Translations under genes and position numbers: made by a program
Notes under the pieces: model-generated
Told to the model about the DNA's origin: nothing
The model's database searches: none
What the model saw: the letters and a program-made list of their open reading frames with translations, nothing else
Part shown: positions 1 to 12,500 of the stretch, piece after piece
Numbering within the stretch: position 1 is the first letter of the stretch
Layout: every line of letters begins with the position of its first letter
From: Tilletia caries
Lineage: Eukaryota > Basidiomycota > Exobasidiomycetes > Tilletiales > Tilletiaceae
Assembly: GCA_032718865.1 (NCBI GenBank)
Contig: JALUTQ010000028.1
Span: 744,001 to 808,000, forward strand
Length of the DNA: 64,000 nt
Direction of reading: 5' to 3'

Positions 1-1032
1 TGGACGGGATCAAGCGAGGCGGGCCGGGCCGAGGCAAAGGAAGGGATCAAAGGGGTAGTGGGAAACGGGTTGAAGCCCCGCCAGCCCCTCCGCTTGTGGA
101 TCGTCTTGTTGTGCAACCGAGGCGTGGATGACGGGAAAGATTCACGACCAGGAACGAGAAGAAGTGGGCGGACAGAATTTGCCTCGACGAAAAGAGCCCG
201 CCGCGCGAATTGGGACCATAACGCCATGCCCGCCCGAAAGAACTGTGCGATCTCCTCACTGCTGCTTGCTACAACAGTCAAGAAAAGAGCCGCATCACGA
301 ACAAATCAGCCACAACCCCAGAATCAGAAGGAATCCCATGCCCCCTTTCGCGTGAAAATCAAGGCAGGGGGGGAAGGAATGCAACTGACCACTCCTGAGG
401 CTCCTGCGAGCCAGCCATGTTCGAGCCCGCGCTCACACCAAGCCGTTTCGGACCGTCCTCCTCGTCTTCGTCGTCCTCCTCCTGTGTAGGACGTAAAGAA
501 GAAGAAAGAACAAAAATAGTGGTCAGCCATGGACCGCACTGTTCACAGCTGCGGAAAGTGGAGAGGGCAGAAAAGAAAGAGGTGAACGCGTTGAAAGGGG
601 AAAATAAAGGAGAGGGGGAACCCCAAAATGATGGTGAGGCGAGAAGAAGGGTGGGACAAAGCAACGTGTTTCTTCTCTTCTCCCCGTCTCGCGCAAAAAG
701 CCTTCGACGAAGGGGCAATAAGTGGAAAGTGACGATTCGCAGGAAAGGCAGCGTCACAGGATGTGCTCGAGGGGGACAGAAAGGGCGGGGGAGATAGGTT
801 GTTGATCTGGGCGGCTTGGGTTCTTTTCTGTGTTTTTTGGGTGGGGACTTGGGGAGGTTGAGATAGAAAGGAAAGGGGGCAGTGACAGAGATTCGTAATG
901 TGGCAGGGTACGCGGGGTAAGGAAGGTAAGAGTATCCAACCGTGTGGAAGGGAATTTGGAATGATAAAAGAAAAAGAAGGAGAAGAAGAGATAGGGAAAA
1001 AAGGGGAGGGGGAAGGGGGGCAAGACCGGCTC
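1..1032. other. Intergenic region, no supported gene
   Basis: Short overlapping open frames occur on both strands, but none has a recognisable domain or a convincing exon structure. A CT-rich stretch at about 455-485 gives low-complexity Ser/Glu frames. The right end is presumably the 3' untranslated region of the NAP1 gene. I see no RNA gene here. Confidence 0.5.
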
Positions 1033-2591
1033 TCAGAAGCTCACGTCATCTTCATCATCCTCGTCGTCGAATTCGTCATCGAACGCGTCCAGATCTTCGT
1101 GCAGGAGCGCCTTGCCTGTGAAGTAGTCGACGGCGTGCGGGATGATGCGGTCCTTGAGGTCCTCGCCGATCTGGTAGTCGAGCTCAAGTCGGGAGTCAAG
1201 CCTGGCGAAGAATGAAGAGCGGGAGGTCAGCCGTCAGATTAAGGACAAATGAAGCGGGTTTGGTGATCCATTTTTCCTCTTTCTCATTTATGAGAACCCG
1301 ATTGGACGCGCCGAAATCACAACAACAACACTCACTCTTCCAGGGCCTCCTCGTCCTCAACGTCCTCGTCTTCTGCTGGCGGCTTGGGTGGCGAGAAGAA
1401 GTTGAAGAAGGACTCGACCGGTACTGTGCGCTTGACGGTACGGGTCTGGTTTGTGTTCTTGTTCCGTTGCTTCTTAGTCTCGATCTTGTGGGTCAAGTCC
1501 TTGCCTTCCTTCCAGTTAATCTTGCAGCCCTCGGCGTGGTCGTAGACGAGGTCGCCAGAGAATCCGACCTCGTCCTGGTAGTAGTACGCCTTGGTGAGGG
1601 AGGTGTCGGAGAAGAAGTCGTTCTTGGACGCGTCGAAGACGAATTCGAGCTTGAAGCCGGCCTCGTCGGTGAGGTAGGTCATGCGGACGTCAAGGAGGTG
1701 GCGCAAGGCCTCCTCGTCGGCCTCGGTGATGAGTTCAGAGATGGAGGCGTGGTTCTTGAGGGCGGTGAGCCAGAACTCGGGGATACCAGCCTCAGCGTCG
1801 GCAGGGGCTTGAGCGGTTGCGAGCGATACCTTTGGCCCTGCATCCTCCTCCTCATCCTCATCGTCTTCATCCAGCTCGTCCGACTTCTCACCCGCAGTAA
1901 CCTCCTCGGCGGTAGGCTCGGCCTTACCCTGGACGATCTCAGCACGACGCTGGTAAAGCGGTCGGTACTTCTCTGCGTACTTCTTCTCGAGCTCGAGGAT
2001 CTCCTTTTGGAAGGCAGCCTCGACCTTGGAGTGCTCGACCTGGACACCCTTGAGACCCTCGATACGGCGCTTGATGTGGTCGGGGAGAGACTCGACGTAG
2101 CCGGATGAGCGACCGACGAGGGTCGACAGCCGGTTTTGCACGATGGCAGCGAGGGCGGGGTTGCCAGCAAGGGTGGCGGCGGCTCCGTCTTTACAGGACA
2201 AAGAAAATCAGCGTCTTCTCTCCAATATCATTTCCCATCCGATCTGTGGCGGAGCCCGGGCACTCACCCTCCTCTTCCTCGCCAATGGTGCCGACGGTGG
2301 GGCGGGAGAGAGCTTCCCGGGTCAATGGTGCGTTGGCCATGGGGGTGTTTTGTGGAGTGGGAGCGACGAGCTCTTCAGCCTTCCTGTGAGCGATTGCGAA
2401 GCCAATGTCAGCTGAGGATTCGGACTGCATATATGCAGGAATGCGACGCGATAGAAAGCGGCGGCGAGTGGGAGAAGCATGCCTGGCTGATCACCGCGCA
2501 TACACCACTGTTTTGCCACCGCTCCGCATCGCGCTGGCCCAACCAGAAGACGAGGGATGACTCACTTTCCGATCTCGACGTTGCTCGACAT
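1033..2591 (-). CDS. NAP1: Nucleosome assembly protein NAP1
   Basis: Histone chaperone of the NAP/SET family; family members bind H2A-H2B and shuttle between cytosol and nucleus. I read four coding exons: 2591-2566, 2383-2268, 2188-1336 and 1201-1033, total 387 aa, with GTGAG donors and phases that join. The start is the ATG at 2591 (MSSNVEIGK), 26 nt before the first donor. Exon 3 carries the family core: the long dimerisation helix ([17 protein letters not shown]), an acidic insert, and the earmuff fold with [11 protein letters not shown] and the basic run [21 protein letters not shown] follows, and exon 4 ends in an Asp/Glu tail ([13 protein letters not shown]) that is typical of NAP1. Length agrees with fungal NAP1 proteins. 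The neighbouring MVD1 gene is on the same strand 475 bp upstream. A long antisense open frame at 1212-2108 is a shadow. Confidence 0.93.
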
Positions 2592-3066
2592 GGTCGTGGA
2601 TGTGGTAGGTGATCGGTGCTTTGTTGGTATAAGGAAGCCCGGATGTGATCCGACGGGTGTTCGTGGCAGGGCCGGTTCCGCTGCAAGCTGGGGGTCGACG
2701 CGTGTGCTGAGAGAAGCGGCGCGCGAGTGGAAAGGCGGGAGTGAAGCGCTTCCTGAGAGTGAGTGAGTTTCGAGTGTGTGAGTGTGGAATGGCACGAAGG
2801 GGGAGTGAGTGAGTTTTTTTGAGCTCTGTGCTTTGCAGGCGCGGAGCTGATGAACAATCATGATCATGCCATGTGGCCTTCCCAACCCAACACTCGCATC
2901 TGATACCGCGCACGGGCATTCATTTCTCGGTCTTGGTTGGTGGGACGCGGTGGGACGGGGAACTGGGGAGATGAACTTAGACGTGGTATTACTGAGGTAT
3001 GGAGAAGCAGGAAAGACAAAGTGATAGAATCGGAAGAAGCGTCCAGGAAGGGTCGGGTGTGGTGCA
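2592..3066. promoter_or_regulatory. Spacer: NAP1 upstream region and MVD1 3' region
   Basis: The 475 bp between two genes on the minus strand should hold the NAP1 promoter and the MVD1 terminator. I see GAGTGAGT-type simple repeats at about 2755-2815 but no clear TATA box. Open frames crossing it continue out of the NAP1 first exon and are not independent genes. Confidence 0.4.
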
Positions 3067-4443
3067 TCATGCACGCTTCGCACGCTGCAGCCGCAGGGGA
3101 AGTCCATCGTTGCCCAGCAGACTCTCGCCGTCGTTGGCACCCTGGCCGAGCACCTGGGGTCCGTCACCGACCTGGGTGTGGATCAGTCTGCGCACAGAGC
3201 CGGCTTCGTGCACAGGAATCACGTTCGACTGGAACTTCGGTGGGAGGGACGCCGGAAGGTCGGCCGCGTCTTGGGCACCGCGGTGCGAGGCACCCTCACC
3301 CTTACCCAAGAGGTTGAACTTTTTAAACGCGTCTGCGTGTCAGCCACTAGAAGCAAATTGAAACAAAGACACTGGCAACATGAAACTACTCACAGTGTCG
3401 TCAAAGTCGGCGTTGGGGAAGTAGTGTCGGATCAGCCCGAGTACGAGGGGGATGTTCTCCTTCGGCGCGAACAAGACAGCATTCGGCCCCGCATCGTACG
3501 TGTATGCGGCAACGTGGTGCCCCCCAGGCTCGGCAAGAGCAGCCCGGTTGAGCTCCTCCACAAACTGAACAATGGCACGACTGACATCGTTCATGTAGAA
3601 GATCGGCGGGCTCGTGTCGAGGCAGCACGCGTGGAAGTTGTTCGAGTCGTCCATGGTGATGCGCGCCAAGACATCAAAGTCACGCGCCGCGATAGCCTCC
3701 TTGATCTTGGCCATCCGTGCAGGCACGACGTTTTTGATACGCTCCTGCAGTAGCGGAGAAGTTTTGACCGTGCGCTGCATGCCCGCTGTCGATGGAGTAC
3801 CCTTCTTCGCATCGTCGACCACACAGATCAGAGCCTGGAGATCGGGCCAGTGCTCGCGCGGGGCCACCTGGATCGCGAGAGAATCCTGACCAGAGGGGTC
3901 TGTACCGGCCTGCCAGGCGACAAAGCCGCCAAAGATGGAGCGACAGGCCGACCCGCTGCCCTGCCGTGCAATTCGGCTGAGCTCCGATGCTGACAGCACA
4001 GGTTCCCGCAGCTCATACAGGACACTGAGGGTGAACGCCAGCGCGGCAAATCCAGACGCTGACGATGCCAGACCCGCGGCGGTCGGGAAGTTGTTCTCCG
4101 ACGCGATGTGGAGCGGCCATTCGGACACCTTGGGTGCGGAGCTGTCCTTCGCCTCGAGCTTGGCGCGCAGAGCCCGCATTTCGGAGATGCATCGACCGAG
4201 CCGTCCACTGGCAGCAATCTGCTCCTCTTCACCGTTCAGCCAGAGCTTGTCGCCGCCTTCAAACTTGGCATCGGCGCGGGCCGTCGTGGTCGAGCGGAGG
4301 TGGGCCTGGTCCAGGGTGACCGAGAGCGAGTCGTTGGTGGGGAGGATGAGAGCCTCGGCGCCGAGTCGCTTGCCCCAGTACTTGCACAGGGCGAGATTGG
4401 GCGGCGCTGAGCACGTGGCCTGGTAGCGGTCGGTCGAAGCCAT
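3067..4443 (-). CDS. MVD1: Diphosphomevalonate decarboxylase (mevalonate pathway)
   Basis: GHMP-superfamily enzyme that converts mevalonate 5-diphosphate to isopentenyl diphosphate with ATP, feeding sterol and isoprenoid synthesis. The protein opens with the family N-terminus (APPNLALCKYWGKR) and has the ATP-binding loop PTAAGLASSASGFAAL near residue 125, then the substrate-region stretch GSGSACRSIFGGFVAW and MDDSNNFHACCLDTSPP. I read two exons, 4443-3390 and 3332-3067, total 439 aa. To keep phase, the donor must be the GTAGTT at 3389 rather than the overlapping better-looking GTGAGT four bases earlier; the latter shifts the second exon out of frame. The second exon carries a C-terminus (HTQVGDGPQV) matching the family's TQVGSGPQ motif. 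It is somewhat longer than the yeast enzyme (about 396 aa). It diverges from the membrane-protein gene at 4743. Confidence 0.93.
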
Positions 4444-4587
4444 GTTCGCGTTTGTTTGTTGCTGTCGAGATGGAAGCGAAGCGATGAAAGGAGTGAGTGT
4501 GAGTTTGTGAGTGAGTGTATGCGGTGCGCGTGTGTTCGAGCTTCCCGCTTTCAGTTGCTTCTTCCAGCGAGCTGCGAGAGACGCGCT

Positions 4588-4622
4588 GACTCTGAGTCAC
4601 GTGACAAGACGCGCGTCACGTG
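4588..4622. promoter_or_regulatory. Two CACGTG E-boxes and a TGACTC/GAGTCA palindrome between divergent genes
   Basis: The 299-bp divergent promoter between MVD1 and the gene at 4743 contains CACGTG at 4598-4603 and 4617-4622, and the palindrome TGACTCTGAGTCA at 4588-4600. CACGTG is the known core for fungal bHLH factors and TGACTC for Gcn4/AP-1 type bZIP factors. That either is used here is inference. Confidence 0.45.
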
Positions 4623-4742
4623 GCGCGTAAACACGAAAAAGGCTCCGAGGCGATCGCCCACTCCGTCATCGATTTCGCGCGTTCCTTAATCCTTTCTCCT
4701 CCAACTTCCAACTCCATACGCGTACTTCGAAAAACATTGATT

Positions 4743-6892
4743 ATGGCGGCCTCAGCACTGGATTCGTACACGGATGCTGCTGCCGGCGCAGTGCGCGACT
4801 CCGCGTCGTCCGCTTACTCGCAGCTCAAGCCAGACGCGCACACCCTCAGTCTCCTCCGCGACGTCATCCGGACCGCGGCCGAGCCCCACCTGCTCAACTA
4901 CCTCGTATACCCAGCCGGCCTCGTCGGTCTCGTGCTCTTCCTGCTCCGCTACTCGGTCTTCGCGTCCGCACGTGCGAAGAGTGACTTCTTCGACCGCGAG
5001 GCCATCCGCGTCTTCTCGGTCCTCAGTCTGCTCTCAGCAGCGATCACCGCGTACTCGTGAGTCAGACCTAGCCCTTTGCCCCCCCTTTGTCGATTCGATT
5101 CGATTCGAAGTTTGGCTGACCTATCATTCTGTCACGCAGTTTTCTGAAAAACTCGATCTGGTCCTTTGAAGAATTCAAAGACCGTGCCCACCTCGTCGGC
5201 AACCTCATCACCCCCCTGCCGTCTCAAGCAGACCACGTACACCCGCTGATCGTGCTCGGGGCGCACATCCAGCGCTCCATCGACTGGCTTTACGACTCCC
5301 AACCGATCTCCGAAGCCTTTAAGGCCCTTGTTGCCCACGAAGGCGCGTGGTTCTGGACCGCCGAGCGTCTCGTTCTCATCTCCGGCGCCTGGCTCGTGCT
5401 CCTCCAGGGCGAGGGACACCGGCTCGTCCTGCCCTACCGCGCCATGTATGCGGTCATCGCTCTTCTAGGCCCCATCTCTCTCGCCCAGTCCCTCTTCTTC
5501 CTTGCCCTTATGACTCGGGCCGTACCCGATGGCACGCTCTCGAACTCGGTCGACTTTATTCTGGCTGCAGACCCGAAAGGCGGCTTCCATGCGCTCTCCG
5601 AGGCGTCCAAGCAGGCGGCGGCGGCGGGACATGCGCCCAGTACTGCGGTCACGTCGACCCGGACGACCACCGTCACCTCAACACGCAGTCGTTTCGGAAG
5701 GAGAGGTCTGCAACGGACGCCGTCCCAGCTTGCCATGCCCCCGCCAACTGGGGCTCCCTTGGCTGGCGAAGTACTCCCCAATGGCCAAGAGGCGGAGGAA
5801 GAAATTGTGGAGGAACAACAGCTCACGGCAGGCGAGCTTGATCTCGACCCGCCGTACCACGTCCTTTCCCACCTCACCCTTTGGCTCACCTACTTTACTG
5901 CCTCCATCATGCTCTGGAGCGGCGGACGAGCGTTCTTCGACGTCGTGAATACCCGAGAAGTCTATTCTCTCTTCGCTCTCAGCGTCTTGGCGCCTTTCTT
6001 GCTTCCTCTTATTCTCCGTCTGCCCACTTCCATTCCCCACCGTATTGCCGGCACGCTCGAGCATCTCCACAACCACGCCAAGGATGGCTGGCTCTTCACC
6101 GCCCTGTTTGCCTTTTCCGCTCTGCTCAAACTCCGCAGCACGTACGAAGTGTACACGTTCTTGGTGAAGAACGTGCCCGCAGCCAAAGTCTCGATCTCGC
6201 TCCTGCTCCGTCTCTTGCTTCTGGGTTCACCAGCGGTATTGCAGCCGAACATGCTGCACCTGCACCACTCGAACAGTGGACGCGTCCTCTTCGGTTCGCT
6301 GAGCCATCCGGCGACCATCTTTGCTATGCTCGACACCAGCTTGGCCGGGGTGGCCACGGGAATCTGGATCCTCCTTGACCGCGCCCGTCTCGATCGCGCC
6401 GGCGCATTGCCACGAGAGAGCGCCGCACGCTGGCGTCTGCACGCGCACCTGAGCGTGCTCACCGTCATCGTCCTCGGCCCTGCAGCAGGTCTGAGTCTGT
6501 GGGCCAACACGCGCGAAGCCCAACTGTCGCGCAACGAATTTGCGGACGAGCGTAAGCTGGGCAGAAGTCTCCATCTCGGTCCCCGACGCTCGGCCGAGTT
6601 GCACCACCACGTCCTTGTGCAGCAACAGAATACGAAGGTGACCATTCGGCAGGCACAGCCACATCCTGCTTCTTTGGCCGTACCCGTTGATGCCGTCCCG
6701 GCCTTGTCGACGCTCGACACGCTGCGCAATGGAGATGGACATGCGAATGAGGATCCTGTCGCGTCTGGGTCGACATCCCGGGCGAAGGCGCCTCGGGCGA
6801 GCTCACGGCGGCAGGCGACCCTCTCTCCCGGTCCAGACGAGGAGGGTATCTCCTCGTCACGGGCTCGTCGATCGTCGGCACGGCCGCGCTGA
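4743..6892 (+). CDS. Polytopic membrane protein, function unknown
   Basis: I do not recognise this family. Two exons, 4743-5056 and 5140-6892, join through a GTGAGT donor and CACGCAG acceptor to give 688 aa. The ATG at 4743 is the first in the frame after the divergent promoter. The N-terminal half has about four hydrophobic segments (LLNYLVYPAGLVGLVLFLL; VFSVLSLLSAAITAYSFL; LVLISGAWLVLL; YAVIALLGPISLAQSLFFLAL). A polar, Ser/Thr-rich loop of about 100 residues follows. At least four more segments come next (TLWLTYFTASIMLW; LFALSVLAPFLLPLIL; WLFTALFAFSALL; LSVLTVIVLGPAAGLSLWA). The C-terminal 150 residues are hydrophilic and basic. No signal peptide, catalytic motif or known transporter signature is visible. 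It may be an endomembrane protein. Confidence 0.75.
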
Positions 6893-7335
6893 GAGGTGCT
6901 TGCCTTTCCCCAAGCAAGTTCTCTTTTCCGTTCGAAGCTGCGGGAGCTCGAAAAGCGGCTACTTCTTCTTACAGATACCTCAAGCTATCTTTGTCTGCCC
7001 GGTCTTGCAGTCATCCTCACCTCAAAGCCACGGATTACAACTGCACGCTCGACCGGTTCCCATCTATTCCCATCGTCTTCGGCATCACGAACTCAAATAA
7101 TTCAACCCTCAAAAAATGCTGTAAACGTCGCCCCCCTTACTGTAGTGTCCCTGACAGATTCCCAAGGAGAATGCAAGCAAAGCCGATTGCGTACTGTGAT
7201 TTCTGTTTATATACTGTTCTGCTACGGTGCAACCCTTCGTGTCATAGAGTCAAGGACTGCTGGCCGAGTGCGCCACGCCGGATGAGATGGCTCGGGAAGC
7301 TGTTGAGGGTGAACCCGCAAAAGGTCTGGGTGCAT
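6893..7335. other. Convergent 3' spacer
   Basis: This stretch lies between the tail ends of the membrane-protein gene and YIF1. Only short frames without similarity are seen. It should contain two convergent transcription ends. A tRNA-like phrase near 7255 (CTGGCCGAGTG) has no matching acceptor stem. Confidence 0.4.
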
Positions 7336-9166
7336 TTATGAGCGTCCCCACCCACGTCCTTTCCCCCTTCCCGCCCCGCGGCCAGCACCAGGAACTTCTG
7401 CACCGCCATAAGGAGCCCCACCGCCAGAATTGCCTTGAGCGAGGCCCGCCGCTGCCGCTTCTGCCACACGACCAGCCGCAGCCGCACCCAGCGACTTAAC
7501 CGGGGCCCCCAACGAGCCTGCACCCGAACTCATCGCCGATCCCACAACACGAGGGGCGACTTTGATCTGCCCACTCGTCTTGAAGATTCCAACGACGAGG
7601 AGCCAGCCGAGGACGATCTGAGCGAGGGCAATGCTGAAGAGGAACTGGATCCGTTTCGAGCGTTGGGCGTGGGTGATCGTCACCGAGGACGGGTTGGATG
7701 GGTCGGGCAGGACGACGTATCGGAGGGAACGGAGGAGGAAGAACGAGTTGGCGGCGAAGGTGTAGAGGAAGGTGGCCCAGTAGAGGAGGCTTCCCAGACC
7801 CGTGAGACCGATGAAGAGCGTCACGAGGGTTCCGACGAACTTGTAGCCGCTGTATGCGATCAGGTCGAGACTGGTGTAGTGGTCGCCTGTGATGTTGAGG
7901 AGGTAGCAGCCCAATTTGACGACGAGGACCTCGAGCAGGACGATGGCCGAGGCGCGTGTTGCTGTGAGGCCGAGCATCTCTGGGTGGAAGCGAGATTCCA
8001 GGCCGGAAATGACAGTGGTGACAAGAATGTATGTGACCAGCGCCATGACTATTAGATGTTGATCGCCCCGGTCAGCATTTGTGGCATGTAAACACGAGAC
8101 GAGAGTGGAGACACGTACCAGGAATGTACAAATCGGGACTGTTCACGTCCTCACGAGGCGGCAAGTAGCCACCGTTGCCGGAATCCTTCCTCTGTCCTCC
8201 CGAGCCGGGGCCTGGACTAGAACCGTATGCGGCACCCTGGTCGGATGAACCGCCTACGCGATGTGCGCGGGACCAGGGCTTGTGTCGCCATGGGAAGAGA
8301 ACAATTCGGACTTTGTGGAGGACGTAGGAGTTGGAGACGTTGAAGTAATGCTTGAGAAGCGGCATAGATACCAGGGATCCAAACTGCGAAGATGCGAGAA
8401 CAGCCCACATCGGTTTGGGTGAGCATGCAACTCTAACTGTGGGCACATCTGATTAAATGCATGGGGCCAGAAAATAGAAAGAGACTCACATTTCTCTCGA
8501 CGTAATCTCCTCCGACGGCGGCCATTTGGCGTCCGAACTGCATGCCCATCTGGGCGGTCGCATCGTTCATGACATTGTTGGCGCCGAATCCGGGAAAAGG
8601 TATGCCCAAGTTGCCCAGGGCAGGGGCAAGGCCAGACCCAGCCGGACCTGCAGCCTGCCCCGGCACACCGCCGCCGACACCAGCATGCTGAGAGTAGTAT
8701 GCATCTGGACCAGGTCCATAGGCTCCAAAGTGTTGCTGCTGTTGCTGATGCTGTTGCTGTTGGGGAGGGGGCGATGAGAAGCGCATGTAATTGGAATCGG
8801 GACCGGGGCCGGCACCCCCGCCGCCGATGATGCCACTACCGACGCCCGCACCACCACCGGTACCTCTTGCTCGTGCTGAGGACATGTGCGGGTCTGCGCC
8901 TCTAATGTTTGCGTGTGCCTGGGGTGGAGACGCAGCGGAGCCGGGACCGCCTGAGCCTGGGAGGGATGGCGTGGCTGGCGGATCTGGGACCTGGAAGGGC
9001 GGATGAGTCGGGATGGGGTGCTGGAGAGGAGGCTATAATAGGACAAGAGGCTGTCAGTGCGAGGCCACACTCAATCAATCGGCAAGTCGCGAACACATAC
9101 CGGCGAGCGCGAAGAGTATGGGCCTCCAGACTGCGAGGAAAATGATCGCGCGCGAGAGAACTCCAT
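7336..9166 (-). CDS. YIF1: YIF1-like Golgi membrane protein
   Basis: Yip1-interacting factor family; these proteins pair with Yip1 and bind Rab/Ypt GTPases in ER-Golgi transport. I read four exons, 9166-9101, 9032-8490, 8383-8119 and 8048-7336, total 528 aa, with all phases agreeing. The first ~190 residues are Pro/Gly/Gln-rich and probably disordered, including two poly-Gln runs. The conserved part starts with AQMGMQFGRQM and YVERN, then SMPLLKHYFNVSNSYV and KVRIVLFPWRHKPWSR, which match the YIF1 family. About five membrane segments follow in exon 4 (for example MALVTYILVTTVISG, FVGTLVTLFIGLTGLG and FSIALAQIVLGWLLVVG). A Gly/Arg tail ends the protein. The head is divergent from SUV3 and the start regions are about 390 bp apart. 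Confidence 0.9.
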
Positions 9167-9558
9167 TGTAAGTTACCGTTTTCAGACAAGCCCCGGCTCG
9201 GACGCGACACGACGCGCTGCGCTGCTCACCTGATACATCACGGCGAGCTCGTCGACGTTCTTCAGGACGGACGTGTTGCGTTGCAAGTCAGTGGTCGTCC
9301 GTCTGAGGAATTTCGGGGACTGTGCACAGCGAGAAGAAGCGCTGCACTTTCTGCTTTCTGTTCCGGATCGTATTTTCAAAATTGGTCTCGTATTTTGCAA
9401 AGCGCTTTGGCGATGCGATCGGGCGCCTCAGAAAAGTTTCCAAGCCCGTCAGCAGGAAGATCTCGACGAGGACGGCAGCAAGACAGCAATTTGGAGGACA
9501 GGCGCGCGCTCAGCTTCTCGCGGAACACACACACGGACGACGCGCTCCCCTGCGGAAG

Positions 9559-12500
9559 ATGCTGCGGGCCACTGCGCATGCGGTCGCGAGCTCGAGCCGG
9601 TGCACGCTCAACCACGTCAAGTCAAGCCTGGCCGAGTCAGCCATAGCCGTAGCCACAGCTCGAATGCTGCCATGCTCAGCATGCTCACGAGGGGATGTGA
9701 ACAGCCAGCCAGCGAGAGCGCTGCATTCGTCCTCGTCTCAAGCGCGCTTGCAGCCCACCCCTAGCAAGAACCCGCGTTCAAGACCACCGCCACGTAAAAA
9801 TGCGCCGGGACGATGGCGCAGGCCGCCTTCCATCCCGCAGCCCGTCAAACCGCCGAATGCAGCACAAACGCGCGATGCTCTCCTGAGCGAGCTCACGACC
9901 TTCACGGCATCAGTTCGCGTCGCCGGTCGTCTTGTCGCTCTCGGTGTCAAGGGCGACGCTGTCCGAGCTTTGTTATTGTCACGGTCGGAATGCAAGAAGC
10001 TCTGCGTGGAGACTCTGCAGCGCTTCAAAGGCAAGAATAAGGATGAAGGGCCCACATCGACAGAATTCCGTGAGCTTGTCAGCAGCGAGCTGGCGCAGAA
10101 ACTAGGGGACGACGACGTCAAAGTTCTCCAGGCCCTGCTGCCCATTTGGAAGAAGTCAGCATTACGCGGTCTTCAAAATCCAGGCGCCCAGTCTTCGGAC
10201 CGAAGAGGTGGCTTCGGACCGAACCTCGCGACGGGCGAATCACCAGGCTTTCTCATCGAATCCTTGAGCCAGGCGTACGAGGTCGAAGGAACCAAGGCCT
10301 TGCACAGAGCATGTATGCACCATTTCCTTGACTGGCTCTACTTCCATCTTCAAAAGCTGTCTCAAGCCTCCGTCTCTCGTCAGCGGAACGCGGACGAGGA
10401 TGACACAAGTTCTCCATCTGGGGCTGAGTCATTCTCACCTGTGTATCCCATCGGACACAGCGCATCAATCCTGCACGCCCATCTCGCACATCTGTTCCGA
10501 CTGACCGACTACATGCTGCCTGCCAGCAAATTCCCTGCAGCACGCGCACTCAATCGTCAAATTCATCTTCACATCGGTCCGACCAACTCCGGCAAGACGT
10601 ATGGTGCTCTTCTCGCCCTCACCAAGGCCGAAACAGGAGTGTATGCAGGTCCACTCCGATTACTGGCACACGAAGTCTTTGAGCGCATCAACGAAGGCTC
10701 CATTGGAGGCGTGCCTCCACGACCGTGCAACATGCTTACCGGCGAGGAAAAACGCATCATTGCCCCGCTTGCTGGCTTGATGTCGTGCACTATCGAGATG
10801 GCCAGTCTCGACAAGGAAGTCGATGTTGGTGTCATTGACGAAATTCAGATGATTGCCGATCCGGGTCGAGGCGCAGCTTGGACTGCCGCCGTTCTTGGTC
10901 TTCCTGCCAAGGAGTTGCACCTGTGCGGAGAAGCCTCCGTGCTTCCTTTGATCCGACGCCTGACGGCGCTGTGCAACGACGAGCTCCACGTGCATACCTA
11001 CCAAAGATTGACCCCGCTCCGCGTGGCAGAGCAGTCTTTGGGCGGCGATCTCAGCAAGATCGAGAAGGGAGATTGCATCGTCACCTTTGCGCGATCCAAC
11101 ATCTTCTTCCTCAAGCGGATGATCGAGCAACGGACAGGCCTCAAGTGTGCTGTCGCCTATGGCGCCCTCCCACCCGAGACGCGCTCGGAACAAGCCCGTC
11201 TTTTCAACGACACGTCCGAAAAGGGCATGGACGTCATGGTGGCCAGCGATGCCATCGGCATGGGCCTCAACCTCAAAATCAAACGCGTCATCTTTGAGAC
11301 GTGTACGAAATGGGACGGCGGTTCCATGGTACCCCTAAGCACCAGTCAGATCAAGCAGATTGCCGGACGAGCCGGTCGTTACGGCACCCAGGAAAAGACG
11401 GGCGAATCCGAACCGCAGGGTGGGATCGTCACTACGCTCAACGACGAGGACCTACCTTTCGTGCACAGTGCCCTTGCTTCAGGTATCGTGCCCATTCGCC
11501 GAGCTGCTTTGCATACGATGGATGACGATGTAGGTGGGCTTTCTGTGCTCGTTGCCTCGACGCAACAAATGGACCGTCAGCTCGGCATCGATATTTGGTC
11601 GAACGTGCCATCACCCTTAGAAGAGGGCAAGGACAAGGATAAGGATGCAGACGAAGAGGACGAGGACAGCGATCTGGATGAGGATCTCGAAGGCCGAGGA
11701 AAGTCACGCCGAAGTAGGAGTTCTCAGAAGGATCGGGATTCGAAGAAAAAGTCGAAGGTGGAAGAGGAGACAAAACCCAACGCTCACCCCAACCCGAAGG
11801 TGGATGCAATTCTCAAGGTCCTCAAGGCAAACGACCTGTCTGACCCCAAATCGCGGCCGGCGTGGTATGAATCGTCCCGATCGGTTTCGACATTGTTTTC
11901 GGTCGTCACCCAGGCAATCCGGTTCGATCCGACACTCTTCTTCTTACCCGACTATGAGCGCGAGGGCGGCATGTCGACCATTCTCGAGGCGTGTGCACAA
12001 GGACAGCTGACCTTCGAGGAGAAGATCACTATGGGCAAGTCGCCGGCTCCGCTGCGGGATGAGCGGGTCGTTGTCTTTCTCAGCAACATGATTCGAGGAC
12101 ACGGACGTGGCGAGCTCGTCCAATTCGAACAATGTGCGAAAGGTCTCCAGTTGATGGAGGCGTTGGTCGAGGTGGAAGCTGCGGCCAAGGAGAGGGCAGC
12201 GGAACGAAGCGGCTCTGGGTCCAAAGACGAGACGGTGGCCGGGGTGGACAATGACGCTAAGGAGAAGGCAGCAGAGGGACTTGCCTTTGATGGTAACAAG
12301 TCGGACGCCAAGGCAGACGATGCCGAAGCGAAGTCGACTCCCGTCCACAGCGACAAGCCCGATGCGCCGCACCCCGTGCTCAACCTCAACTCGCTCATGG
12401 TGCTGGAATCCTTGCACCGCTGCTTGACGGTGTACCTCTGGCTCAGCTACCGCTTCCCTCTGTCCTTCGCTTTCCGAAGCGATGTGAGGAAGCTCAAGAC

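Noticed and set aside
1212..2108. 298-codon open frame opposite NAP1
   Set aside because: It is antisense to the NAP1 exon and made of Leu/Val-rich mirror sequence; no domain, and the codon pattern follows the true gene on the other strand.
7255..7290. tRNA-Ser-like phrase CTGGCCGAGTG
   Set aside because: No cloverleaf can be drawn; downstream sequence lacks a T-arm and a matching 3' acceptor strand.
9322..9558. Upstream in-frame extension of SUV3
   Set aside because: The frame is open, but it lies in the divergent promoter shared with YIF1, and the ATG at 9559 starts a clear mitochondrial presequence.
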